Positions 27,411-37,560 of a stretch of 64,000 nt of DNA are shown one piece after another. The translations under genes were made by a program, and so were the position numbers. The DNA is from Triparma columacea (taxonomy: Eukaryota; Sar; Bolidophyceae; Parmales; Triparmaceae), in contig BRYA01000385.1 in the NCBI GenBank assembly GCA_030267965.1, forward strand, positions 2,183 through 66,182, in the 5' to 3' direction. A model generated the notes under the pieces. The model saw nothing but the letters and a program-made list of their open reading frames with translations, was not told the DNA's origin and did no database searches. Each line of letters opens with the position of its first letter. The first letter of the stretch is position 1.

Positions 27411-28415
27411 TTACAGAAATTCCAGAATAACTCTCCACATAACTTTCGGGAGCCTCTTGCGTGTCGCAGTAACCCCAAGTGTTTGCGCTTCACCTCCGTC
27501 CTGTCGCTTCCTCTTTTTTTGGGTAGTAAAGAGTGTCTTGAGGCAGGTCAGAACGGTGACGCGTGCTTGTATACGGTGCCATCTAGAATGGAGGAGGTCC
27601 AAGACAGTCGACATATTTTGATCGGCAGCGGCAGAGATTAGGGCAGAGCAATTTGAGAAGCAGTTTTGACCGACGGAGACGGCAGGAGATAGAATGAGTC
27701 TCGTCAGGGAGGAGCATCCGGAGAAGGCATGATCGCCAATCGTCGTCACAGAGTCCGGGATGGTGATGGCCGTGAGGGAGGAGCATCCGTGGAAGGCGTA
27801 TTTGCCGATTGCCGTCACTGAGACCGGGATGGTGGTGGCCGTGAGGGAGGAGCATCCGCAGAAGGCATATTTGCCAATCGTCGTCACTCCGTCAGGAATG
27901 GTGATTGCCGTGAGGGAGGAGCATTCAAAGAAGGCTTGTCTGCCAATCGACGTCACTCCGTCCGGGATTGTGATGGCTGCGAGGGAAGAGCATTCTTGGA
28001 AGGCGTTATTGCGAATCGAAGTCACTGAGTCCGGGATTGTGATGGCTGCGAGGGAGGAGCATCCCATGAAGGCGCCCCAGCCAATCGTCGTCACTGAGTC
28101 CGGGATTGTGATGGCTGAGAGTGAGGAGCAATTTTCGAAGGCACCCCAGCCAATCGTCGTCACTGAGTCCGGGATTGTGATGGCTGAGAGTGAGGAGCAA
28201 TTTTCGAAGGCGCAATTGCCAATTGCCGTCACTCCCTCTGCAAAAGTCACCTCCGTGAGTTCATCGTTGTTTTCGAAGCTCTCTACGCCAGAGTATACTA
28301 CTGTTTTGGGAAGGGGATAGTACCCAGCTGGGACGTCCTCTTCCTCTTCCTCATAGTCACCACCATAGTCATCACTATAGTCATCACTATTATAGTCAAC
28401 ACCATATTCACTCAT
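27411..28415 (-). CDS. BspA-type leucine-rich repeat (LRR_5) protein 3
   Basis: Intronless, 334 aa. An acidic/tyrosine-rich N-terminal extension (YNSDDYSDDYGGDYEEEEED) absent from the paralogues precedes eight 23-residue LRR_5 repeats. Repeats 2 and 3 are near-identical at DNA level (GWGAF..CSSLSAITIPDSV), showing recent repeat gain. The C-terminal module (KKRKRQDGGEAQTLGV, LPKVMWRVILEFL) is as in LRR protein 2. Start is the first Met after an upstream stop. Function unknown, probably protein-protein binding. Confidence 0.88.
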   Translation of the reverse strand: MSEYGVDYNSDDYSDDYGGDYEEEEEDVPAGYYPLPKTVVYSGVESFENNDELTEVTFAEGVTAIGNCAFENCSSLSAITIPDSVTTIGWGAFENCSSLSAITIPDSVTTIGWGAFMGCSSLAAITIPDSVTSIRNNAFQECSSLAAITIPDGVTSIGRQAFFECSSLTAITIPDGVTTIGKYAFCGCSSLTATTIPVSVTAIGKYAFHGCSSLTAITIPDSVTTIGDHAFSGCSSLTRLILSPAVSVGQNCFSNCSALISAAADQNMSTVLDLLHSRWHRIQARVTVLTCLKTLFTTQKKRKRQDGGEAQTLGVTATRKRLPKVMWRVILEFL

Positions 28416-29011
28416 TATAGGGATGGAGAGGATCTTTTATGGCAGTGCTCGAGCTAGAGTATGCTGGGGTATGGCGTGAATGTTTAGATGGAGAGGAGGA
28501 GATTGAAAGTTAGGGATTTGGGCGATGTAGTTTTGTTGGGGACCAAATTTTAGCTAACTACAATGTGTTTGGATATGATATAGGTAGTAGTATCGTTGTT
28601 GGTATTGTGAAGAGTTAGGTTGGTTGTGAAACGTAGCTAAAGTGTATAATACAGTTTTCTTGACAAATTCTGCCCAATCTCCCCTCCCACCAAGCCAAAT
28701 TCCTTGTCCTTTCTCCATGTCTCCTCCTCACGGAGTATGAATCCGGTTTTAGGGGGACAAATTCGTAACAGAAAAGACTAGAGAGTGAGTACACAATCCT
28801 GTGCGGCTGTGGCCGTGACATACGAGAGAGATACTCATACACTGGCGATCTGAGGAAACAAATTTTAAAGCCTCCCACCCACCCTGCAAGAGAAGCGCTG
28901 TCTTCGGACACCTTCGACGCACTAGGAAGGCAATAACTGCACCGCGTTGAAATTGCCTTTTTGGTTGTAATGACTTTAGTTAATGAGCTCTCTCTTCGCT
29001 CTCTTCCCTCC
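28416..29011. repeat. Intergenic region with copy 2 of the 158-bp dispersed repeat
   Basis: 28470-28700 is the promoter-side duplication of LRR gene 3. 28875-28953 matches the 3' half of the element at 60437-60594 (GAGAAGCGCTGTCTTCGG to ACCGCGTTGAAAT). This copy lacks the 5' half. Confidence 0.65.
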
Positions 29012-29128
29012 GACGCAACATTGGACGCAACATTGGACGCAACATTGGACTCCTTCAGCGGTTCGCTTCGCTCACCGCCATTAGCCCCCACCCCTAACCC
29101 CTTCGGCGGTTCGCTTCGCTCACCGCTC
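29012..29128 (+). mobile_element. Family 2 introner-like sequence at the 3' end of a gene
   Basis: Three ACGCAACATTGG units, then CTCCTTCAGCGG with a hairpin, AGCCCCCACCCCTAACCCC and a second hairpin that ends at the TGA stop codon of the minus-strand gene 29127-30299. In that gene's sense direction the element is reversed and presents GTGAGCG, a donor-like sequence, directly after the stop. Confidence 0.75.
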
Positions 29129-30299
29129 ATTCTCCCATATCCCTGACCCTCCCCCCCGTCTCGAACCTTACTCCCGTGACGTTGACGCCTTCGTCCCTGA
29201 GTAATTTCTCTGCGAAGAACTCCATCCCCCTCTTGTTCTTGATGAGCCCGTGGTACTTGAACCTCCACGCTCCCCCCTCGACCCCTAGGAGAGTGACGGA
29301 GTCCCCTAGAACCTTGAGGGCCGGGGCCGCGAGGTCGAGGGTTCCCTGGTCGGGCATCGTGCCCACCTTTGTCGTGCCCGCTAGGATTCCTTTCATGTGG
29401 GCGTTCTTGGACTCCCAGAAGGTGGGGCTGGATTCGGGGGAGAGCCAGGCGTTGTTGTTCTGACGGGCTTCACGGCGGGCATCATTTAAGCGCTCCCCTG
29501 CGTGACCCTCGTCGCTGACGGTGCCGCCGAACCTGGGGTGGAGCGGAGGGAGGTGGGAGGTGGGAATGGAGGTGGGAAAGGTGAGATGGATTTCTTTGAG
29601 ATGGATTGAGGAGGGTTTCGTCGAGGTTCTTTACGCTGCGCCCGCTGCTATACCCGCTGCTACGCCACCTCAACTTCTACACAAGCATGATCCCTTCCGT
29701 GACTCGCTTCGCTCGTCACAAGGAGGGTTTCGTCGAGGTTCTTTACGCTGCGCCCGCTGCTACACCCGCTGCTACGCCACCTCCACTTCTACACAAGCAT
29801 GATCCCTTCCGTGACTCGCTTCGCTCGTCACGCACCTGTTCCCAGTGATTTCTCTGTCTGTAAAACCCTTCCATTCCGTCTTGTACTTGACAACCTTTGG
29901 ACTATACTGCGGTGAATCGGGAGGTGCATCGCTGGTCCCGTCAAAGTCGTCAAAGTCCTGTCCTAGATCTTCTCCTGCCATTTTTTTCCTCGACACAGAG
30001 ACAGTAGTTTCATCACCTCCTCCCCCTCCCTCCCCTCCATCTCTTACCCCCTCGTTGCCCTCGCTATAGAGTGATGTATACCTTCTACGCCCTCCTATCT
30101 CACTAAATCCACCTGAAACTTCTCCAAAGTCTCCAACACTCCATCTCCCCACTTCACCGACATCGCCCCTGATTTTATTTCTCCTTTCCATCCTCCCGTT
30201 GATAGTTTTTTTTTCCAAACGCACCATACCTCCATTAATCAAGAAAGATAGCCCAAAATTGGCCAATAACGCACATATGGTGAGGGAAAAAAGCCTCAT
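29127..30299 (-). CDS. Putative secreted or plastid-targeted protein, function unknown
   Basis: Two exons, 29836-30299 and 29127-29532, join in phase 2 for 289 aa. The start (MRLFSLTICALLANFGLSF) gives a clear signal-like hydrophobic segment, so secretory or complex-plastid import is likely. The middle is low complexity (Gly/Glu/Asp-rich). The C-terminal 135 residues look folded: TVSDEGHAGERLNDARREAR, FWESKNAHMKGILAGTTKVG, GGAWRFKYHGLIKNKRGMEF. I do not recognise the family. The single intron holds two tandem family 3 introner units in reversed orientation. The stop codon lies at the edge of a family 2 element, so the native C-terminus may have been changed by insertion. Confidence 0.7.
29533..29835 (-). 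mobile_element. Introner-like intron, family 3, two tandem units in reverse orientation
   Basis: 303 bp. Two units of about 114 bp (29610-29720 and 29721-29833) share GAGGGTTTCGTCGAGGTTC, GCGCCCGCTGCTA, ACTTCTACACAAGCATGATC and the hairpin with arms GTGAC/GTCAC. In the sense direction of this gene the hairpin is at the donor side, opposite to other introns here. Confidence 0.8.
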
Positions 30300-30476
30300 T
30301 TCAGAGAGAAATGGGGTGAAGTGCAGTGAACTCTTTTCGTGTTGCAATAAATAAAATTGGAGAAGTAAATTCATCCCTTCATGGTATACGAGACAATAGG
30401 GGGGTCGAAGTGAAGAAAACAAATACATCGAATTCTGAAAAATTGCTTATAGCCGCCGCATTACGTATTGTTTCGT

Positions 30477-31628
30477 TCACTTCTTCTTACCCCTACCCTT
30501 CTTGCCCTTCTTGCCATTCCTTCCCGACGCAGCTGCTCCTTCCGCTACTCCCACATCCGCTACTCCCACATCCGCTCCTCCCGCCGCCGCTCCCTTCCCT
30601 GTCTTGGATCTTTTCTTGACCATTGCCTCACTCTCCCCCCTTTCGTTCAGCGGTCCCGTGCATTGCACCTTGTGCTCCCTCCAGTGCTTGACCTGACACT
30701 CCCGAGAGCAGTAGGCGACGTTGCGACAGGGACACATATGGAGCTTGTCGCGGGACTTGGCGGTTAGAGCCTCGCAAACAAAGCAGCAGAAGGGACGGCC
30801 TTGAAGGTAATGTTTCGTGATGTTGGTGATTGTAGGATCGCGATAGGAAGGAGGGGCTAAATTGAATTTGTCTCGAACTACGTCGGAATCAGGCTTTCCG
30901 AGATGAAGAAATGTTGTGAACATCTTTATTGCGACATCTCTACTAAGGTGAGGGTGTTCTCCTTTGCACGCTCCGAGGCAATGCCCAAACACATGATACA
31001 CGTCGTTGGTGGTTGGGATAGCACCGCGCGTGAGAAACAGCCGGGATATGTCGTGTGCTCCACAATTGAGAGCCATTGCAAGTGGTGAAAGAACACGTCC
31101 ATTAGGGCGAACCATTGACTTGTTCACATTTGCTCCATGATCGAGAAGTGCCATGGCCTGATCAATGTGTCCCCTATCAGCAGCAGTCATCAACAGGTTG
31201 GAAAAGTCTTCCCGCAACCCTTCGACTCGTGCGTCCATATTAGGGTCAAGTCCATGTTCTAAGAGCAATCTCAAGATTGTTGAATTGTCACTATTCTCTA
31301 TTGATCTATCTGCGGCCACGTACATGGCTTCCTTGTTGTCGAAGCTGGCTTCTAAGGTAAGCTTGACCATCTCAACATTATTGTGAATAGAGGCGGCGGT
31401 GAGGACTGAAGCTACCTTCCATTCCTGATCAACATGCTTTGTATGAACGCCTAACAAAACCTCAGGACCATGTTCCTTGGCATACCCCTTGATGCGATCC
31501 CAGTCTTGGGCACTAGCCCATTCTAAGCACAACTGCTGACCGTCTGTCAAATCGTCCCTACTAGATGCTGTCACATTTGTGGTCTCTGATGAATTGTGTG
31601 ACGATTGTACCTCTGATTCTGATTCCAT
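30477..31628 (-). CDS. Ankyrin-repeat protein with MYND-type zinc finger
   Basis: Intronless, 383 aa. Residues about 40-230 hold degenerate ankyrin repeats (ASVLTAASIHNNVEMVKLTL, LRLLLEHGLDPNMDA, NLLMTAADRGHIDQAMALLD). A MYND zinc finger follows near 280-330: CCFVC, CPCRNVAYCSRECQVKHWRE, HKVQC, with the Cys/His pattern complete. The C-terminus is basic (GKKGKKGRGKKK). MYND fingers bind proline-rich peptides and often sit in transcription or chromatin factors. ANK-MYND proteins are common in algae, with mostly unknown partners. There is an alternating GADVGVADVGVAEG repeat before the tail. Start is the first Met of the ORF. Confidence 0.88.
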   Translation of the reverse strand: MESESEVQSSHNSSETTNVTASSRDDLTDGQQLCLEWASAQDWDRIKGYAKEHGPEVLLGVHTKHVDQEWKVASVLTAASIHNNVEMVKLTLEASFDNKEAMYVAADRSIENSDNSTILRLLLEHGLDPNMDARVEGLREDFSNLLMTAADRGHIDQAMALLDHGANVNKSMVRPNGRVLSPLAMALNCGAHDISRLFLTRGAIPTTNDVYHVFGHCLGACKGEHPHLSRDVAIKMFTTFLHLGKPDSDVVRDKFNLAPPSYRDPTITNITKHYLQGRPFCCFVCEALTAKSRDKLHMCPCRNVAYCSRECQVKHWREHKVQCTGPLNERGESEAMVKKRSKTGKGAAAGGADVGVADVGVAEGAAASGRNGKKGKKGRGKKK

Positions 31629-32155
31629 TTTTGAGCGATCCTATCCCGAATGTAAGTTTATAGCGGTAAATTACGATGTGAAACTTATGAACAAAGCCTT
31701 GAGGCTACTTCACTTAGGCAGAAGTGTCGTGTAGGCGCTAATATTGGAGTCCAACTCAACCCCAAAATCTGTGCTTTTCCTCCTGCCTCTGAGAAATGCC
31801 AAAGTAGTGTTCAACTCATAAAAGATTTCATCAGACAGAGGTAAGCGTTGAAGGAGTTGCAAACGCTTTGGAATCACTTGTTTGTATCGACCACTGCCTC
31901 TCTCTCCCCCCGCTACTATTTCATCAAGAAAAATAGGTTGATTTCCGCCACGCCACATTCTGAACATCTGTGATTTCTACTCAGAATTCTGGTCGATTGA
32001 GCCCTTAGAAGTTTGTAAATATACGTATATAACGCACACATATCCTTCAAACAATACTAAAGACTTATTCTCCCCTCATAGCGTGCGATATCTCACACAA
32101 AAGTGCCCTTTCCCTTTGCCTCTGACTTTATTGATCATATTCATTTTGACAAAAG
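31629..32155. other. Intergenic region with an uncertain small ORF (31710-31967, -)
   Basis: The minus ORF of 85 codons (MFRMWRGGNQPIFLDEIV) has a composition compatible with coding but no recognised domain, no paralogue in this window and no supporting intron. I leave it as possible. The rest is the upstream region of the divergent ANK-MYND and DUF285 genes. Confidence 0.3.
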
Positions 32156-35100
32156 ATGAAGTCACTAGTCACTTTGTTCGCTGCTTCGCTGCTAGTTTTG
32201 GTACTTCTCGTCATCACTAGCCACGGTACTGACAAATCGCTGAGGTCCCCTTCAAGAGGCCTACAGGACTTTGCCTTTGGCGGTAATGACATCGGCGACA
32301 GTGTCAACATTATCTTTGCTAACGGCAAGAAGAGCAACAAGGGCAACAAGGGCCACAAGGGCAACAAGGGCCACAAGGGCAACAAGGGCAACAAGGGCCA
32401 CACGGGCCACAAGGGCAACAAGGGCAACAGGCCTACGCTTGCGCCCACAACTCCGCTGCCAACTGACAACCCGACGCCTGCTCCAACTCCTGCATCTACT
32501 CTATCCTGCCTCAACGATGATACCTTCAGGATTGCACTTGATGCCNNNNNNNNNNNNNNNNNNNNNNNNNNNNNNNNNNNNNNNNTAACATGAGGTCAAT
32601 GTTCGAGTGAGTATTGAGAGATGCTTTTGATTGGAGGTCATCGTGGTTTGCGTGTTTCTTTTGCTGCAATCTATTTTAAGTAATATACTCGCTTCGCATT
32701 CTAACATTCACACACGCACACGCAAATTGCATCTCGCACATCTCCACTCGGCCTTGAATTCAACGCAGTAACGCAGCTGTCTTCAACCAGGATATTGGGA
32801 GTTGGAATGTCTCGAGTGTCACTGACATGTCTGATATGTTCTAGTGAGTATTGAGAGATGCTTTGGAGATGAGGTCTTTGTGGTTTGCGTGCTATCTTTG
32901 CTGCATTCCATTATAAGTAATATACTCGCTTCTCATTCTAACATTCACACACGCACACACAAATCTCATCTCGCACATTTCCACTCGGCCTTGATTAAAC
33001 GCAGTTCCGCATTTGTCTTCAACCAGGATATTGGGAGTTGGGATGTCTCGAGTGTAATTACCATGGGGTATATGTTCGCGTGAGTATTGAGAGATGCTTT
33101 GGAGTGGAGTCTTCGTAGTTTGCGTGCTATCTTTGTGGCATTCTATTTTAAGTAATATACTCGCTTCTCATTCTAACATTCACACATGCACACGCAAATA
33201 TCATCTCGCACATCTCCACCCGGCATTGAATTAAACGCAGTCAGGCTTATGCCTTCAACCAGGATATTGGGAGTTGGGATGTCTCGAGTGTCACTGACAT
33301 GAATCGTATGTTCCGGTGAGTATTTATTGATGCTTTTGGAGATGAGGTCTTCGTGGTTTTATGTTATCTTTGCTGCATTCTATTTTGAGTAATATACTCG
33401 CTTCTCATTCTAACATTCACACACGCACACGCGAATCTAATCTCGCACAATTTCACTCGGCATTGAATTAAACGCAGTTTCGCAGCTTCATTCAACCAGG
33501 ATATTGGGAGTTGGGATGTCTCGAGTGTCACTAACATGAATCGTATGTTCTTGTGAGTATTGAGAGATGCTTTTGAGATGAGATCTTTGTGATTTGCGTG
33601 TTATCTTTGCTGCGTTCCATTTTATGTAATATACTAGCTTCTCATTCTAACATTCACACACGCATACACAAATCTCATTCCGCACATCACCACTCGGCAT
33701 TGAATTCAACGCAGTGAGGCCTATTTCTTCAACCAGGATATTGGGAGTTGGGATGTCTCAAGTGTCACTAACATGTATAAAATGTTCTCTAACGCAGCTG
33801 CCTTCAACAAGTACATTGGGAGTTGGGATGTCTCGAGTGTCACTGAAATGAGCTACATGTTCGAAGGCGCAAGTGCCTTTGTCAAGGACGTCACGGTCTG
33901 GAACGTCTGCAAAGTCTCGCGCCCGAACCCAGGCTCGGATGGCAATTTTATTGACATGTTCCTTGACTCCGGCCAACCAACAGCTAATCTTGAACCCGAC
34001 GCTAACGGACCATGCGTAGCTTGCCCTGCCGGTACCACCTCTGGCTCCGGAGAGTACGTACAGGGCCAAAACCCTTGCACTGTACTCTGCCTCGACAATG
34101 GTAGTTTCGGAACGGCACTTGATCTCTGGTTTTCTAATTCTACCCTGGCGACAATCACATACGGCAACATCAAGGACTGGTGCACGAAGGATGTCACTGA
34201 CATGTCGAGTGCATTCTATTTCAAAACTGAATTCAACGAGGACATCAGCGGATGGGATGTCTCGAGTGTCACTAACATGAATCAAATGTTCCGGTGAGTA
34301 TTGAGTGATGCTTTGGAGATGAGGTCTTTGTGGTTTGCGTGTTATCTTTGCTGCATTCTATTTTAAGTAATATACTCGCTTCTCATTCTAACATTCACAC
34401 ACGCACACGCAAATCTCATCTCGCACATCTGCACTCGGCATTATATTCAACGTAGTTACGCTTTTGACTTCAACCAGGATATTGGGAGTTGGGATGTCTC
34501 GAGTGTCACTACCATGCAGGGTATGTTCTTGTGAGTATTGAGAGATGCTTTGGAGATGAGGTCTTCGTGGTTTGCGTGCTATCTTTGCTGCATTCCATTT
34601 TTAAGTAATACACTTGCTTCTCATTCTAACATTCACACACGCACACGCAAATCTCATCTCGCACATCTCGACTCGGCATTGAATTAAACACAGTGAGGCT
34701 TATGCCTTCAACCAGGATATTGGGAGTTGGGATGTCTCGAGTGTCACTACCATGCAGGGTATGTTCAAGTGAGTATTGAGAGATGCTTTGGAGATGAGGT
34801 CTTTGTGGTTTGCGTGCTATCTTTGCTGCATTCTATTTTAAGTGATATCTCGCTTCTCATTCTAACATTCACACACGCAAACGCAAATCTCATCTCGCAC
34901 GTCTCCACTCGGCCTTGAATTAAACTTAGTGCCGCAATTGTCTTCAACAAGGATATTGGGAGTTGGGATGTCTCGAGTGTCACTAACATGCAGGGTATGT
35001 TCAGGTGAGTATTGAGAGATGCTTTGGAGATGAGGACATCGTGGTTTGCGTGCTATCTTTGCTGCGTTCTATATTAAGTAATACACTCGCTTCTCATTCT

Positions 35101-35708
35101 AACATTCACACACGCACACGCAAATCTAATCTCGCACATCTCCACTCGGCATTGAATTCAACGCAGTCAGGCAGCTGTCTTCAACCAGGATATTGGGAGT
35201 TGGGATGTCTCTAATGTCGCCGACATGTCTGATATGTTCTAGTGAGTATTGAGATATGCTTTGGAGTGCCGCCTTCGTGGTTTGCGTGCTATCTTTGCTG
35301 CATTCCATTTTAAGTAATACACTCGCTTCTCATTCTAACATTCACACACACGCAAATCTCATTTCGCACATCTCCCCTCGGCCTTGAATTAAACGCAGTC
35401 AGGCTTATGCCTTCAACCAGGATATTGGGAGTTGGGATGTCTCGAGTGTCACTGACATGCAGTATATGTTCAATTACGCAAGTGCCTTTGACAAGAACGT
35501 CACAGGCTGGAACGTCTGCAAAGTCCTAACCTATCCTCCTATCCTCCCGGATCCGGATGGCAATTTTGCTTTCATGTTCGCTAACTCCGGCCAACCAGGA
35601 ACTAATCTGGTACCCCCCGCAAACGGACAGTGCATAGCTTGCCCTGCCAATTCCACCTCTGGCTCCGGAGAGTACGTAGAGGGCCAAAACAATTGCACCT
35701 CAGAGTAG
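32156..35708 (+). CDS. Secreted DUF285 (BspA_lipo-type) repeat surface protein encoded by a tandem exon array
   Basis: Signal peptide MKSLVTLFAASLLVLVLLV, then a KGNKGHKGNKG repeat and a PTPAPTP linker. A 40-base N gap (32546-32585) follows. Exons after the gap: ..-32606, 32769-32843, 33005-33079, 33241-33315, 33478-33552, 33715-34293, 34456-34530, 34694-34768, 34930-35004, 35167-35241, 35399-35708. Eight of these are exactly 75 nt, each one 25-residue DUF285 repeat (FNQDIGSWDVSSVTxM.xMF), all starting and ending in phase 2. The long exon 33715-34293 holds further DUF285 repeats, a Cys-containing module (ACPAGTTSGSGEYVQGQNPC) and a second LCLDNGSFGTAL unit like the one cut by the gap. The last exon ends with a similar Cys module. 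It is probably an extracellular adhesion or cell-wall protein. The gap prevents a full translation. Confidence 0.85.
32546..32585. other. Assembly gap (40 N)
   Basis: Forty undetermined bases within the DUF285 gene, placed where an exon of the CLNDDTFRIALD module should continue. The flanking tandem repeats make collapse of repeat units here likely, so the true length is unknown. Confidence 0.95.
32607..35398 (+). repeat. Tandem array of exon-intron units of about 236 bp
   Basis: Ten introns of 157-163 bp are near-identical (GTGAGTATTGAGAGATGCTT at the donor; TTCTAACATTCACACACGCA and CTCGGCATTGAATT..ACGCAG at the acceptor), alternating with 75-nt exons. These introns do not carry the introner hairpin. 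The array was made by repeated duplication of one exon with its intron. Confidence 0.9.
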
Positions 35709-35774
35709 GCGGACATATCGGACGAGGACACATCGGACGAGGAGTAAGGGGGGCAAGGGCAAGGGCAAGGACAC

Positions 35775-35807
<33 letters not shown>

Positions 35808-35827
35808 AAGGGCAAGGACACGGACAC

Positions 35828-35869
<42 letters not shown>

Positions 35870-36284
35870 ATCAGTCTGCTTCACCAACTACCTCGCCACC
35901 ATCATTAATGAATGAGAGGGGGTTTGTGTTGAACTCCCCGTGTCGAAGGAGCGAAGTAAAACGATACTTATTATCAGCTTTTTAATTAGTGAGTTGAGTA
36001 CCACCTAGGTTCGCTTACCGCGCATAGCGGTGGGATGGAGCGACCTAGTGATGGCTCAAACGCGGGATACTGAAAAGACAGTGTCGTACGTGTCTTCTAT
36101 GCTGGACACATGATTTCCTGCAATAGGTGTTTGATCACTTGCAGAATGCTCATTATTTCCGGATCATCAACTTACTCTTTCCAGATTCCAGTTCCAGTTA
36201 TTTCCAGATTCCAGACTCTTGGCAAGTCTTGCGACGTCGACCCAATACCCATTGCCATCCGGAAGAAGCAAACTTAACTTCACA
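35709..36284. other. Intergenic region with GGGACA minisatellite and a cruciform-like repeat
   Basis: 35748-35870 is a tandem of GGGCAA and GGGACA hexamers that creates shadow ORFs on both strands. 36005-36048 can fold: CTAGGTTCGCT pairs with AGCGACCTAG (one bulged T) around an inner hairpin ACCGC-GCATA-GCGGT. No coding sequence is convincing. Confidence 0.6.
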
Positions 36285-37306
36285 ATGTACCTGCTGCTCC
36301 TCGTCCTCGGAATTTTGTCGACCAAGGCGCAGCGATCTCCCCCCTTCCATATCATCCATATTGGCGCCCACGTTGGGAACGACCCGACGCTTTTCTGGGT
36401 GGTAGAGCATGGAGCAACAGCAACGCTTCTTGAGCCGGACCATAATAATGCCAGAGTACTGCGGGAAACATACAAAATGTTAGGAAAAGGGGACGAGACA
36501 GTGGAAATAATTGAGGGGGTTGCAGGCTGCCCGCCGGGGAAGGATTCAGCTAGGTTCTGGAGTGGGTCTGAAGCGCAAATGAGGTAGGCAATGAATGAGT
36601 GAAGCAAGTTGCAAGCAAGTTATACTCAGCGCCTAACCACCCCCCCCCCCCCCCAATCCCCCCCCACGGCTCGCTTCGCTCGCCGCCCAGAGTTGGAGAG
36701 GACCCAAAACTCTCTGGGTCAGGGGGCTATATATCCCAGTTGGGAGCCCTGGTCGACGAGGAGACGCTTCGTATAAGCGAGGACTGGATAAGGGGTGGAT
36801 TTATGAAGATGATCGACGTCGAATGCGCCAATCTCTTTCAACTTCTAAGTCGAACCCCCCTCGCCTCCCCCCTGGCCCTCGTAATTGACGCCGAGGGCCA
36901 CGACGAGGTCATTCTAGCCCAGTTCATGGTGAAGGGGGGTCTCAGGCCCCACATAGTAATGTTCGAGGTGGAGCATTTTTCGAGCGAGACGCAGGAGCGA
37001 CTGGTGACGTTATTCATGGAGGAGTTGGGAGAGTTGGGAGACTACGCCTGCGCGAGAGTTGAGCAGAACATAGTCTGCTGGCGAGGCGGCGGCGCCGGGG
37101 CGTCAGCCCTCGGTAGCGTTGTCCCTCTCACATTCGCCAGTTGCTGGTGTCCAGCAGGGTTCGGCAAGGATCCATTCCCCAAATGCTTTGGACAGTCAAA
37201 GGGGTGCAGAACGGAAAGCAACAAAATTGTCACGCCAGAAGAATTACTAGGGGCAATGGCGGAAATATATGAGCGGGTAGGGCCGCAAGTATGGGCTGCA
37301 TCATGA
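36285..37306 (+). CDS. FkbM-family-like methyltransferase, secretory-pathway targeted
   Basis: Exons 36285-36583 and 36691-37306 join in phase 2 for 304 aa. The start at 36285 gives a signal peptide (MYLLLLVLGILSTKAQ); an in-frame ATG at 36219 would place polar residues before it. HIGAHVGNDPTLFWVV followed by GATATLLEPDHNNARVL is the SAM-binding loop and acidic strand end typical of FkbM-like class I methyltransferases. ALVIDAEGHDEVILAQF matches the second family block (usually I-K-x-D-x-E-G). The C-terminal region is Cys-rich (CWCPAGFGKDPFPKCFG), suggesting disulfides in a lumenal protein. The substrate is unknown, possibly a glycan. The intron is introner-like. Confidence 0.75.
36584..36690 (+). 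mobile_element. Introner-like intron with hairpin at the acceptor
   Basis: 107 bp. A C-tract and CCCCCCCACGGCTCGCTTCG, completing a hairpin with arms CGGC/GCCG at 36667-36685, end 5 bp before the acceptor AG. Its 3' half closely matches the 3' end of the CPBP intron at 24862-25120. Confidence 0.75.
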
Positions 37307-37560
37307 CACATAGATAAACATTATTCAGTTTTCGAACAGAACAACAACCCTAATAAAAGAAGGCAGAGGCTGGGTTATAGAAATTTTGACCAGATTATGG
37401 GGGAAAACGACAATATATTGTAATCTACCCGCACCTTACGGTAGAGGGTACCACGGCGAAATATAAAAAGTAGGGGAAAACTATAAACATTTTCTTCCCT
37501 CTATTAACCCCCTAGCCCAAAAAACTGCCTGCTTCCACCCTCTCCTCCCCCACAACAACC

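Noticed and set aside
20673..28415. BspA-LRR genes and the DUF285 gene as recent bacterial transfers
   Set aside because: Such families are widespread in protists. The DUF285 gene has many spliceosomal introns and nothing else in the flanks is bacterial.
32607..35398. Regular repeats of about 75 nt alternating with 161-nt spacers, superficially CRISPR-like
   Set aside because: The 75-nt parts are coding exons with phase 2 at both ends and the near-identical parts are GT-AG introns. The setting is eukaryotic.
35531..35908. ORFs on both strands with GTGTGTGQGQG or PCPCPCP repeats
   Set aside because: Translations of the GGGACA minisatellite.
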